Notes under the pieces: model-generated
Told to the model about the DNA's origin: nothing
What the model saw: only the letters and a program-made list of their open reading frames with translations
The model's database searches: none
Made by a program: the position numbers and the translations under genes
NCBI RefSeq assembly: GCF_002138415.1
Contig: NZ_CP015612.1
Coordinates: 3,388,001-3,452,000, forward strand
Direction: 5' to 3'
DNA from: Stenotrophomonas maltophilia
GTDB taxonomy: Bacteria > Pseudomonadota > Gammaproteobacteria > Xanthomonadales > Xanthomonadaceae
Length of the DNA: 64,000 nucleotides
Shown here: in pieces, positions 1 through 8,299 of the stretch
Layout: each line of letters opens with the position of its first letter
Numbering within the stretch: the stretch's first letter is position 1

Positions 1-1164
1 CACCGGCGCCAGCGTCGGATGGAAGGCTGCGGCCACCACGGGGGCCGAGGCGGCGGCGCCGATGTTGCCCTGCGAACCGATCGCGAAGAAGAACAGTGGC
101 GCACGCAGCAGCTTGGCCACCACCCACAGCACCAGCACATGCGTGACCATCCAGATTGCGCCGAGCAGGAACAGCCACGGCCGATCCAGCAGCGACAGCA
201 GGTTCATCTGCATGCCGATGCAGGCGATCAGGAAGTACAGGAACACCGTGCCCAGCCGCGAAGCGCCAGCCGCTTCCAGCCGGCGTGCACGGGTGAAGCT
301 CAGGCCCAGGCCCATCGCGGTGGACAGCAGGATCACCCACACGAACTGACTGTCCAGACTGAACTGGCTGGCCCAGCTGACATTGGCCTTGAACCAGCCT
401 GCCAACGGCGCGGCAATGGCATGGGCCAGGCCGACGCCGCCCAGTGCCACGCCAACGATCACCATCAGGTCGGTCATGCTGGGAATGCGCGCGTTCTGCG
501 CCTCGTAGGCACTGATGCGCGCCTTCATCTCGTCGATGGCACGGGTGTCGGCACCGTTGCGGGTATCGATCTGCTGCGCGCGGTTGGCCAGGAACAGCAG
601 GATCGCCATCCACAGGCTGGCGCAGGCCACATCGACCACCGCGAACTGGCCGAAGGTAGTGGCATCGGTACCGAACACTTCGCGCATGGCGACCATGTTG
701 GCTCCGCCACCGATCCAGCTGCCGGCCAGCGCCGCCATGCCCGCCCAGGTATCACCGGCCACGGTTTCCGGATGGATCAGCTTCATCAGCTGGAACGAGA
801 CGATGGCGCCGAGCATGATGCCGGCGGTACCGGCACAGAACACGATCAGCAGTTTCGGGCCAAGCTTGATGACGCCCTTCAGGTCGATCGACAGGGTCAG
901 CAGGACCAGTGCGGCCGGCAGCAGCACGTCACGCGCGACCGGGTTGTACAGCGACGTGTTGTGACCATCAATGACACCGGCGGTGTTGTAGATGGCGGGA
1001 ATGAAGTAGCACAGCAGCAGCGCCGGTACCCAGGCGAAGATCTTCTTCAGCAACGGGGTCGGACCACTGGCGGCCCAGAAGATCAGGGCCAGGGTGGCGG
1101 CAATCAGGCCCAGTCCAACGATGTCGTTGCTGATCAGGGCAGTAGTAGCGGGTTCGGTCGGCAT
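1..1164 (-). CDS. DUF819 family membrane protein (partial, C-terminus beyond left edge)
   Basis: The minus-strand frame is open from an ATG at 1164 to the left edge, giving 388 residues with about ten hydrophobic segments. It contains the stretch GGGANMVAMRE, and the overall pattern resembles the DUF819/YjcL family of integral membrane proteins, whose substrate is unknown. The start is supported by an AGAGGA ribosome-binding site about six bases upstream. An in-frame ATG lies 30 codons further up (1254), but the extension would run through a terminator-like hairpin, so I prefer 1164. It is divergent from the VOC gene. The plus-strand frames over this region are shadows. No transport function can be assigned from the sequence. 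Confidence 0.8.
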   Translation of the reverse strand, partial: MPTEPATTALISNDIVGLGLIAATLALIFWAASGPTPLLKKIFAWVPALLLCYFIPAIYNTAGVIDGHNTSLYNPVARDVLLPAALVLLTLSIDLKGVIKLGPKLLIVFCAGTAGIMLGAIVSFQLMKLIHPETVAGDTWAGMAALAGSWIGGGANMVAMREVFGTDATTFGQFAVVDVACASLWMAILLFLANRAQQIDTRNGADTRAIDEMKARISAYEAQNARIPSMTDLMVIVGVALGGVGLAHAIAAPLAGWFKANVSWASQFSLDSQFVWVILLSTAMGLGLSFTRARRLEAAGASRLGTVFLYFLIACIGMQMNLLSLLDRPWLFLLGAIWMVTHVLVLWVVAKLLRAPLFFFAIGSQGNIGAAASAPVVAAAFHPTLAPV

Positions 1165-1192
1165 GGGATCCTCTGTCGATCGAAAGAGCGGG

Positions 1193-1219
1193 AAAAAAAA
1201 GCGCCGCATAATGCGGCGC
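1193..1219 (-). terminator. intrinsic-terminator-like hairpin in the leader of the DUF819 gene
   Basis: On the minus strand a perfect nine-base-pair GC-rich stem (1201-1209 with 1211-1219) is followed directly by eight T residues (1200-1193). It lies 28 bases before the DUF819 start and downstream of no minus-strand gene, so it can only act on transcripts starting between about 1220 and 1298. It is either a leader attenuator or a barrier to antisense transcription from the VOC side. Confidence 0.6.
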
Positions 1220-1298
1220 AGGTCGAGATTAACATTGTCTTCACGCCGGGTCATGCTGCAGTGCCGACCGCGCCCCATTCCCCTCAAGGAGCCCACTC

Positions 1299-1688
1299 AT
1301 GCAGCTTGGCGCCTTTTCGGTCAGCCTCTCGGTGAAGGATCTCGCGGCCTCCCGTGCGTTCTACGAAGCCCTGGGCTTCTCGGTGACCGGCGGCGATCCA
1401 GCACAGAACTGGCTGGTACTGCGCAGCAACGGCACCGTGATCGGCCTGTTCCAGGGCATGTTCGAGGGCAACCTGCTGACCTTCAACCCCGGCTGGGACC
1501 AGCACAAGCAGGAACTTCCCCATTTCCAGGACGTGCGTGAGCTGCAGGCCGAGCTGGATGCCAAGGGCATCGAACTGGCAGTGCGGACCGATCCCGATGG
1601 CCAGGGGACCGGCTACCTGCAGCTGGCCGATCCCGACGGCAACGTGATCCTGATCGACCAGCACGTGGCGCGACCGGCTGCCACCTAG
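1299..1688 (+). CDS. VOC (glyoxalase/bleomycin-resistance fold) family protein
   Basis: A 129-residue protein with the paired beta-alpha-beta-beta-beta pattern of the vicinal oxygen chelate superfamily. It opens with the usual pattern of a beta strand followed by [17 protein letters not shown], and the second half carries [14 protein letters not shown], the typical region of the last metal-binding strand. The start has an AAGGAG ribosome-binding site eight bases upstream. VOC proteins include glyoxalases, dioxygenases and drug-binding proteins, and nothing here distinguishes the substrate. It is monocistronic, followed by a GTAG palindrome and the convergent sensor kinase gene. Confidence 0.75.
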   Translation: MQLGAFSVSLSVKDLAASRAFYEALGFSVTGGDPAQNWLVLRSNGTVIGLFQGMFEGNLLTFNPGWDQHKQELPHFQDVRELQAELDAKGIELAVRTDPDGQGTGYLQLADPDGNVILIDQHVARPAAT

Positions 1689-1698
1689 TGCGGTGAGG

Positions 1699-1722
1699 TT
1701 GCCGGCCAGCGGCCGGCACTAC
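1699..1722 (-). repeat. GTAG-headed palindrome (SMAG-like)
   Basis: A gccggcc/ggccggc stem closed by CTAC at 1719-1722, which is GTAG on the minus strand. It sits in the short gap between the convergent VOC and sensor kinase genes. Confidence 0.8.
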
Positions 1723-1724
1723 CG

Positions 1725-3017
1725 TCATGCAGGGCGCGAGGCGCCGAAATCCAGGGTGGCGCGTGTCCCGCGCGGCTCGCAGGGCTGCAGCTGCAGGGTC
1801 CAGCCCAGGTGCTCGCACAGCCGTGCGATCAGGTCCAGGCCGATACCGCCGCCCCGATCAGCGCGTTCACCGCGGGCCATGCGCGCGTGGATCGCGGCAA
1901 TCTCCTCCGGGCTCATGCCATGCCCCGGATCCTGCAAGGTCAGCACCGCCGACGAGCTCAGGCGCAGCTCGATGTGGCCGCGCCCGCTGTTCTCGATGGC
2001 ATTGCGCAGCAGATTGCCGATCGCCGCCTGCACCACCGCCAGCGGCGCGATGATGTCAACCGGCGCCGCCTGGATGCCGATGCTCAGGTCCTTGTCGCCC
2101 AGCAGGTGGCGATGGTCGTCAACGATCTCCGGCAGCAGCTGGTCCAGCGCAATGCGCTCAGCACGTGCGGCCAGGCGCGCCGGATCACGCGCCAGTACCA
2201 GCAGCAGCTCGATCAGCTGCTCCACGCTCTGCGCCGTGCGCAACACCCGCTGCATCTGCTGGCGGGCACGTTCTGTCAGGCCTGGTTGTTCCAGTGCCAA
2301 CTCGGCGGCACCGGTCATCACCGCGATCGGCGTGCGCAGTTCGTGGCTGGCGGTGCTGATGAAGACCCGTTCGCGCTCGACGAACTGCTCATTGCGGTCG
2401 AGGTAGTCATTCAACGCATCGGCGATGGTGTGCAGCTCGGAACTGCCACGCGGGTCGACGTCGATGCGCTGGCCCTGTACGCCCGGCCGCAGGGCGCCGA
2501 TGTGCTGTGCCAGCAGGCTCAAGGGGCGCACCATGCGTTCCATGCCGAAAGACGCCATCAGCACGGTGACGAAGATCATGATCACGCCGGCCAGCATCAC
2601 CCAGCGCGTGGCGAACTGTTCCAGGTCATGGAAGTCGGAGATGTCCAGTACCAGCGCGACCCGTCCCATCGACTGGGTTTCACGCACCATCACCGCCGTC
2701 TCGCGGCCCTTGACCATTACGCCGTCGTGCAGCCCTGGATGCAGGGTACGCAGGCTATCGGGAAGGTTGACCGCGTCGAAGCGGTACAGGCTCAGCGTGT
2801 CCGAATCCTGCCAGCGATAGTGCGGTTCGTGTTCGACATGCTCGACGATGCTGTCGAGCTCGGAGTTGAGCAGCGCGCGCCAGGCAGCATGCTCGGCGTG
2901 CTCGTGCACGTAGTTGCCGACGCTGAATACCGCGATCGACAGCAGCGCCAGATAGCCCAGCAACCACCACACCACGCGCCGGTACAACGGCCCGGGCTTA
3001 CGCGCCCTCATCAGCAT
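1725..3017 (-). CDS. sensor histidine kinase
   Basis: A 430-residue membrane histidine kinase. Transmembrane segment 1 is at about residues 14-36, a roughly 100-residue periplasmic sensor region follows, transmembrane segment 2 is at about 138-158, and a HAMP region follows it. The HisKA box STASHELRTP has the phospho-acceptor His near residue 225. The ATPase domain carries DPGHGM (about 370) and GGGIGLDLI (about 400). The start overlaps the end of the response-regulator gene by 20 bases (14 if Met3 is used), so the two are translationally coupled. The pair is divergent from an ArnT-like transferase, a PAP2 phosphatase and EptA, which suggests sensing of envelope damage or cationic peptides, as for PmrB or ColS. 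The signal itself is unknown. Confidence 0.9.
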   Translation of the reverse strand: MLMRARKPGPLYRRVVWWLLGYLALLSIAVFSVGNYVHEHAEHAAWRALLNSELDSIVEHVEHEPHYRWQDSDTLSLYRFDAVNLPDSLRTLHPGLHDGVMVKGRETAVMVRETQSMGRVALVLDISDFHDLEQFATRWVMLAGVIMIFVTVLMASFGMERMVRPLSLLAQHIGALRPGVQGQRIDVDPRGSSELHTIADALNDYLDRNEQFVERERVFISTASHELRTPIAVMTGAAELALEQPGLTERARQQMQRVLRTAQSVEQLIELLLVLARDPARLAARAERIALDQLLPEIVDDHRHLLGDKDLSIGIQAAPVDIIAPLAVVQAAIGNLLRNAIENSGRGHIELRLSSSAVLTLQDPGHGMSPEEIAAIHARMARGERADRGGGIGLDLIARLCEHLGWTLQLQPCEPRGTRATLDFGASRPA

Positions 3018-3711
3018 TCCTGCCGGCGTCGGCGCCCTCCATCACCGCCAACCGGTAACCCACACGCGGCAGAGTGTGGATCAGTTTCTCGGCAAACGGA
3101 CCGTCAACGCTGCGACGCAACTCATAGACATGCGAACGCAGAAGGTCGCCATCCGGCGGCTCGTCGCCCCAGAGCGCGAACTCCAGCTGCTGGCGGGTCA
3201 CCGCGCCCGGACTGGCCCGCATCAGCACTTCCAGCAGCTTGCGGCAGGCCGGGTACAGGTGCAGCACCTGATTGCCGCGCTGGGCCTCAAGGGTGGCCAG
3301 ATCCAGCACCAGGTCGCCCACCTGCAGGCGCTTGCGCGGATTGCGCCCCTGCGCGCGCAGCAACAGGGCCTCCAGCCGCACCTCCAGCTCGGGAAGCGCG
3401 AATGGCTTGGTCAGGTAGTCGTCGGCGCCGGCGCGGAAACCGGCGATCTTGTCCGGCAGCTCGTCACGCGCGGTCAGCATGATCACCGGCACCTCCGACG
3501 CATGTTCGGCGCGCAGCCGGCGCAGCACCTCCGGCCCCTCCATGCGCGGCAGCATCCAGTCCAGAATCACCGCATCGTAGGGGTGGCTGCCGGCCAGGTG
3601 CAGGCCGGTGATGCCATCCGGAGCCACGTCCAGCACATGCCCGCGCGACTCGAAATAGTCGAACAGGTTGGCCACCAGCTGGCGGTTGTCCTCGATCACC
3701 AACAGACGCAT
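2998..3711 (-). CDS. OmpR/PhoB-family response regulator
   Basis: A 237-residue regulator with a receiver domain (acidic pair at residues 7-8, phospho-acceptor Asp51 in VILDWMLP, Lys101 in YLTKPF) and a C-terminal winged helix (about 130-225) ending in HTLPRVGYRL. The frame extends a further 62 codons upstream, but the ATG at 3711 begins the receiver sequence MRLLVIEDN directly and is the right start. It is co-transcribed with the kinase and divergent across 103 bases from the glycosyltransferase gene, so that gap is the likely place for its operator. Layout and partners suggest a PmrA- or ColR-like role; this is inference from context. Confidence 0.9.
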   Translation of the reverse strand: MRLLVIEDNRQLVANLFDYFESRGHVLDVAPDGITGLHLAGSHPYDAVILDWMLPRMEGPEVLRRLRAEHASEVPVIMLTARDELPDKIAGFRAGADDYLTKPFALPELEVRLEALLLRAQGRNPRKRLQVGDLVLDLATLEAQRGNQVLHLYPACRKLLEVLMRASPGAVTRQQLEFALWGDEPPDGDLLRSHVYELRRSVDGPFAEKLIHTLPRVGYRLAVMEGADAGRNADEGA

Positions 3712-3814
3712 GCACGAAACATCCACGGAAGTTCGTAACATGGTAGCGCTGCCCATGTCGGAATGCGGTCGCCTTGGCCACCTCTGACGCTTTTCCCACC
3801 CCCGCCACCTCAGA

Positions 3815-5545
3815 ATGGCTGTTTTGCTCCCGGAGCCTGCCGTGCCCGTAGCCCTGCCCCGCCGTTGGCGCCTGCCCCTGTTGTGGCTGCTGATCATTGC
3901 TGCGTTGGCGGCCGGTATCGGCCTGCGTCAGCCGCAGCCGCCGGACGAACCGCGCTTCGTGCTGGCGGCGCGGACCATGGTCGAGAGCGGGCAATGGCTG
4001 CTGCCGCACCGCGGCGTGGAACTGTACGCGGAAAAGCCGCCGGTCTTCATGTGGCTGCAGGCCGCGGCCTACGAAATCGTCGGCAGCTGGCAGTGGTCGT
4101 TCCTGCTGCCGTCGTTGCTGGGCGCCCTGCTCAGCCTGTGGCTGATCTCGGACCTGGCTCGCCGGCTGTGGTCGCCCCGGCATTCCGTCTATGCCCTCGC
4201 AGCGCTGTTCTGCACCCTGCAGTTCGGGCTGATGGCCAAGCGCGCGCAGATCGACATGGTGCTGGTGGGGATGACCACCGTGGCCCTGTGGGGGCTGATG
4301 CGCCACCTGTGTGAACGCCGCAACCTGCCCGCGCTGTGGCTGGCCGGCTTCGCCGCAGGCGTCGGCACGGTGACCAAGGGCGTGGGTTTCCTGCCGCTGC
4401 TGATGGTGCTGCCCTGGTTCGGCTGGTGGCTGTACCAGCGCCGCCGCGGATGCACAGTGGATGGCCCCCACCCGGCCACCCTGCTGTGGCTGATTCCCGC
4501 CTTCCTGCTGGGCGTGGCGGTATGGCTGGCACCGCTGGGCTGGGCGCTGCTGCACACGCCCAGCGCCGAGCTGCAGGCCTACGCGCACGAGTTGCTGTTC
4601 AAGCAGACCGGTACCCGCTACGCCAACGCCTGGCACCATCGTCAGCCGACCTGGTACTACCTGCAGGTGATCCTGACCCTGTGGCTGCCGGGCAGCCTGC
4701 TGTTGCCGATGCTGTTCAAGCCCTGGTGGCGCCGCCTGCGCCGGGGCGACCACCGGCAGTGGCTGCTGTTGGGTTGGGCCGTACTGGTTCTGGTGTTCTT
4801 CAGCGCCAGCCCGGGCAAGCGCGAGGTGTACCTGCTGCCAATGCTGCCGGCGATGGCACTGGCGGTGGCGCCGCTGCTGCCCGGCCTGCTGCGCCGGCTG
4901 TGCGTGCGGCGCTACCTGTTCGGCTACAGCCTGGTGCTGATGCTGGCCACCGGCGTGCTGGGCGTGATGCTGATGACCGAGCATCCATGGGCGTTGGCGC
5001 AACTGCAACGCCGCGCCATGCCCGAGACGTTGCTGCCGGTGCTGGGCGATGGCCTGCTGACCTTCGCCATTGCCCTGGCCACATTGATCGTGTGGCTGCG
5101 GGTACGCCGCGCCGCAACGCTGGTGCTGCTGACCCACGGCATGCTGTGGATGCTCTACGGCCTGGTGCTGATCCCGGCGCTGGATCCCTATGCATCGGCG
5201 TCGGCACTGATGCGCCGGGTAGGCGCTCGGATCGGTCCCGACGCCGAACTGGCGCTGGTGGCCTGGCGCGAGCAGAACCTGCTGCAGGCCGACCGGCCGG
5301 CGCGCGAGTTCGGCTTCAAGCGGCCATGGGCCGAGCAGTGGCACGACGCCGGCCCGTGGCTGGCCGAGGCACCGGACAAGCGCTGGCTGCTGGTGCTGGA
5401 CGATGCGATGAGCCCATGCGTGGACCCGAGCAAGGTGATCGATATCGGTATTGCCAACAGGAATCGCTGGCAACTGCTTCCCGGTACAGCGTGGGACGCG
5501 GAATGCCACGCCGAACGGGCCGGCGCGACCGCCGAAGAAGACTGA
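3815..5545 (+). CDS. ArnT-like GT-C family glycosyltransferase
   Basis: A 576-residue polytopic membrane protein with about 12 hydrophobic segments. The first periplasmic loop carries DEPRFVLAARTM and the AEKPPVFMWL stretch typical of the ArnT/PMT glycosyltransferase superfamily, which use polyprenyl-phosphate sugar donors. ArnT adds aminoarabinose to lipid A. Whether this one does is unclear, because no arnBCADEF genes are visible nearby, so another donor sugar or acceptor is possible. It heads a run of three plus-strand genes (transferase, PAP2 phosphatase, EptA) divergent from the two-component genes. The start ATG at 3815 lacks a strong ribosome-binding site, and a GTG at 3842 is an alternative. 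Confidence 0.8.
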   Translation: MAVLLPEPAVPVALPRRWRLPLLWLLIIAALAAGIGLRQPQPPDEPRFVLAARTMVESGQWLLPHRGVELYAEKPPVFMWLQAAAYEIVGSWQWSFLLPSLLGALLSLWLISDLARRLWSPRHSVYALAALFCTLQFGLMAKRAQIDMVLVGMTTVALWGLMRHLCERRNLPALWLAGFAAGVGTVTKGVGFLPLLMVLPWFGWWLYQRRRGCTVDGPHPATLLWLIPAFLLGVAVWLAPLGWALLHTPSAELQAYAHELLFKQTGTRYANAWHHRQPTWYYLQVILTLWLPGSLLLPMLFKPWWRRLRRGDHRQWLLLGWAVLVLVFFSASPGKREVYLLPMLPAMALAVAPLLPGLLRRLCVRRYLFGYSLVLMLATGVLGVMLMTEHPWALAQLQRRAMPETLLPVLGDGLLTFAIALATLIVWLRVRRAATLVLLTHGMLWMLYGLVLIPALDPYASASALMRRVGARIGPDAELALVAWREQNLLQADRPAREFGFKRPWAEQWHDAGPWLAEAPDKRWLLVLDDAMSPCVDPSKVIDIGIANRNRWQLLPGTAWDAECHAERAGATAEED

Positions 5546-5656
5546 ACGCTGACACGTGCCGGGCAAGCATTAACCCGGCACGAACGAGCGTCCGACCCTT
5601 CTCCGACATCCAGGTGACGAGCATGGCCGCGGATTCCCGACCCGTCCTTTCCCAGC

Positions 5657-6424
5657 ATGCCCGTCCGTCCCCTTGATTCGGTAGCGCCGCTTGCGACATC
5701 GCCACTGGCGTCAAAATTCGCCGTAACTCACCTCTGGCTACCTGTCGCAATTGGTCTGCCCGTGTTTACGCTGCTGATGGGTTTCGGCGGCGACCAATGG
5801 GTGGCCGATCACCTGTTCCGCCTTGAGGGTGGCCATTGGGCGCTGCAGGACGCCTGGGTCACCCGCACGCTTGTGCACAAGGCTGGCAAGTGGCTCAGCA
5901 CGGCTGCTGCACTCGTGGCGATCCTGCTGTGCTTCCACCACTGGCGAAAGGGTCGTGATCGCACTCTGCGATGGGCGCTGCTTTATGTCGTAATTGCCAT
6001 GGCCCTGGGCACCGGCGTGATCTCCCTGCTGAAGTCGCTGGTGCCGATGGAATGCCCCTGGGACCTGCTGCGCTACGGCGGCCACCAGCCCTTCATCGGG
6101 CTTTTCACGGCACGCCCCGCAGGCATGGCCGCGCAGGCCTGCTTCCCGGCCGGGCATGCCAGCGCGGGCTATGCATGGTTGTCCCTGTACTTTTTCGCCT
6201 TGCTGTGGCGCCCTTCATGGCGCTGGGCCGGGTTGTGGATCGGCCTCGGCAGCGGCCTGGTGTTCGGCATCAGCCAGCAGGTCCGGGGCGCGCATTTCCT
6301 TTCGCATGACGTCGCCACTGCATTGATATGTTGGCTGCTTTCGCTGGGCCTGTATCTCATTGTCAAGCGCATCCTGACACGCCGTCAGCTGGACCGTTCC
6401 AACCGCCAAGAGGCAAACGCATGA
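5657..6424 (+). CDS. PAP2-family membrane phosphatase
   Basis: A 255-residue protein with six predicted membrane segments and the acid-phosphatase signature in variant form. Motif 1 ends CP where RP is usual, motif 2 is FPAGHASAGY (PSGH type) and motif 3 is RGAHFLSHD. The RGAHFxSH variant is known from a subfamily of bacterial PAP2 proteins. PAP2 membrane enzymes dephosphorylate lipid A, undecaprenyl-diphosphate or phosphatidylglycerol-phosphate. Its stop overlaps the eptA start by four bases (ATGA), so the pair is translationally coupled and a lipid A 1-phosphatase or phosphotransferase role is plausible. The 111 bases before it hold a GC-rich hairpin (about 5555-5580) without a T tract. Confidence 0.8.
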   Translation: MPVRPLDSVAPLATSPLASKFAVTHLWLPVAIGLPVFTLLMGFGGDQWVADHLFRLEGGHWALQDAWVTRTLVHKAGKWLSTAAALVAILLCFHHWRKGRDRTLRWALLYVVIAMALGTGVISLLKSLVPMECPWDLLRYGGHQPFIGLFTARPAGMAAQACFPAGHASAGYAWLSLYFFALLWRPSWRWAGLWIGLGSGLVFGISQQVRGAHFLSHDVATALICWLLSLGLYLIVKRILTRRQLDRSNRQEANA

Positions 6425-8070
6425 GTGCATCGGTCCAACGTCCCGCCCGCCTTCCCGCGTTGGCGAACCTTCGCCGCTGGCGGCCGCAGCTGTCCACCGA
6501 AGCACTGATCGCACTGACCAGCCTGTTCTTCGCGGTGGCCGGCAACGGCCTGTTCTGGCACAGCGCCGTGGCCAGCCATCCGGGCAGCCTGCGCTACGCG
6601 CTCTCGCTGCTGCTGTTGCTGCTGGGTGCGCACGGCGTGCTGCTGGGCCTCCTGGTCTGGCGCTGGAACGCCAGGGTGGTGATCAGCCTGTTGCTGCTGG
6701 TGACCGCATTCGCTGCGCATTACATGAGCCGTTACCACATCTACCTGGATGCGGACATGCTGCGCAACGTGCTGGCGACCGACCCCAAGGAAAGCCGCGA
6801 GCTGATGACCGTGTCACTGCTGTGGCCAGTCCTGCTGCTGGCGGTGCTGCCGATGATCGTGTTGTGGCGTGTGCAGCTGCGCCGTCGCAGCTGGGGCCGC
6901 AGCCTGCTGTGGCGCCTCGGCTTCCTGGTGGTGGCTGCGGTGACCGCACTTGGTGGCGCGCTGATCTCGTTCCAGGACGTCTCGGCACTGATGCGCAACC
7001 AGCGCGAAGTGCGCTACCTGGCGACACCGGCCAACGTGCTGCTGGGCATGCCGCGTGCACTGCGCGGTGACAACCCGGTGCAGCGCGCGCCGAAGTTGCC
7101 GATCGGCACCGATGCCAAGGCCACCCCGCGCGCGCCGGCCAGCAAGCCGCGCCTGCTGGTGATCGTCATGGGCGAAACCGTGCGCGCGCAGAACTGGGGC
7201 CTCAACGGTGGCCGCAATACCACCCCGGAGCTGGCCCAGGCCAGCGTGCTCAACTTCCCGGACATGCATTCCTGCGGCACCAGCACCGAGGTCTCGCTGC
7301 CGTGCCTGTTCTCGCCATGGGGCCGCCACGACTATGACGAGAAGAAGATCCGCGCGCACCAGTCACTGCTGCACGTATTGAATCGTGCCGGCATCGCACC
7401 GTTGTGGCGTGACAACCAGTCCGGCTGCAAGGGCGTGTGCGAAGGTCTGGACTTCCAGTCGCTGTCCGATGCGACCACCCCGGGCCTGTGCGCCGACGGC
7501 CGCTGCATGGACGAGATCCTGCTGCAGGACCTGGCCACCCAGGTGCGTGCCAAGCCGGGCGACCGCGTCGTGGTGCTGCACCAGCTGGGCAATCATGGCC
7601 CGGCCTACTTCGAGCGCTATCCGCCCGCATTCCGCCGCTTCACTCCCACCTGCGATACCCGCGACATCGGCCGCTGCTCGCGCGAAGAGATCACCAACAG
7701 CTACGACAATGCCGTGCTGTACACCGATCACTTCCTGACCAAGACCATTGGCACGCTGCAGGGCATGCAGGACTACGATACGGCGATGATCTACCTGTCC
7801 GACCATGGCGAGTCGCTGGGCGAGAAGGGCCTGTTCCTGCACGGCGTGCCTTACGCGATCGCCCCGGCCGAACAGACCCGGGTGCCGATGACGATGTGGT
7901 TCTCGCCGGGCTTTGCCAGCAGCCGCGGACTGGACCTGCAGTGCGTGCGCAAGCGTTCGGCGGCCTATACCGATCATGACAATCTGTTCCCGTCGGTGCT
8001 GGGCCTGATGCAGGTGAAGACCTCGCTGTACGAGCGCGACCGCGACGTGTTCGCCAACTGCGAGAGTTGA
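6421..8070 (+). CDS. eptA: EptA-type phosphoethanolamine transferase
   Basis: A 549-residue inner-membrane protein with five N-terminal membrane segments (to about residue 185) and a periplasmic alkaline-phosphatase-fold domain. The catalytic landmarks are MGETVRAQNW (metal-ligand Glu252), GGRNTTPEL (nucleophile Thr267 or Thr268), YLSDHGESLGE (Asp461 and His462) and FLHG (His474), matching the EptA/MCR layout. Many cysteines lie between 285 and 420, as expected for the disulfides of the family. EptA moves phosphoethanolamine from phosphatidylethanolamine to lipid A phosphates and lowers polymyxin binding. The start at 6421 overlaps the PAP2 stop. A possible upstream in-frame start at 6328 lies inside the PAP2 gene and is rejected. 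Confidence 0.93.
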   Translation: MSASVQRPARLPALANLRRWRPQLSTEALIALTSLFFAVAGNGLFWHSAVASHPGSLRYALSLLLLLLGAHGVLLGLLVWRWNARVVISLLLLVTAFAAHYMSRYHIYLDADMLRNVLATDPKESRELMTVSLLWPVLLLAVLPMIVLWRVQLRRRSWGRSLLWRLGFLVVAAVTALGGALISFQDVSALMRNQREVRYLATPANVLLGMPRALRGDNPVQRAPKLPIGTDAKATPRAPASKPRLLVIVMGETVRAQNWGLNGGRNTTPELAQASVLNFPDMHSCGTSTEVSLPCLFSPWGRHDYDEKKIRAHQSLLHVLNRAGIAPLWRDNQSGCKGVCEGLDFQSLSDATTPGLCADGRCMDEILLQDLATQVRAKPGDRVVVLHQLGNHGPAYFERYPPAFRRFTPTCDTRDIGRCSREEITNSYDNAVLYTDHFLTKTIGTLQGMQDYDTAMIYLSDHGESLGEKGLFLHGVPYAIAPAEQTRVPMTMWFSPGFASSRGLDLQCVRKRSAAYTDHDNLFPSVLGLMQVKTSLYERDRDVFANCES

Positions 8071-8290
8071 GGGTTGTTCGGCAGGGCTTGCAGCCCTGCA
8101 CCTGCAGAGGCAACTGCAACCGCAACGGCCGAAGCAACAGCAACAGCGTGCATTCCGTGGGATGGCGGGGTGGGTCCGGTGGCGGGAGACGCCGTAAACC
8201 CGTCCTTGGGGGCTTGGCCGCGGCATCCATGCCGCGGACACTCCCGCAACCGGACCCACCCCGCCTTCGACAGTTTTCCGCGATCTGATG
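8071..8290 (+). repeat. large mosaic palindromic element, copy A
   Basis: This starts directly after the eptA stop. Modules in order are: a short GCAGGGC/GCCCTGC hairpin (about 8081-8097); a tract rich in GCAAC (8108-8137); ATTCCGTGGGATGGCGGGG; and a long palindrome. The outer arms 8167-8187 and 8242-8262 pair at 20 of 21 positions, and the inner stem 8218-8226 pairs perfectly with 8229-8237. It ends in a CGACAG...CCGCGATC tail. The arms are type II (core GGGTCCGG). Frames crossing it give repetitive low-complexity peptides, and I see no gene in it. Three related copies occur at 9.8, 63.5 and 63.8 kb. Confidence 0.75.
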
Positions 8291-8299
8291 GAACGACCT

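Noticed and set aside
1164..1254. Longer DUF819 protein starting at 1254
   Set aside because: The extension is encoded by the terminator hairpin and the shorter start has a good ribosome-binding site; kept only as a possible leader peptide.
3464..5566. 700-codon minus-strand frame over the glycosyltransferase gene
   Set aside because: Gln/His-rich shadow; the real regulator gene in this area starts at 3711.
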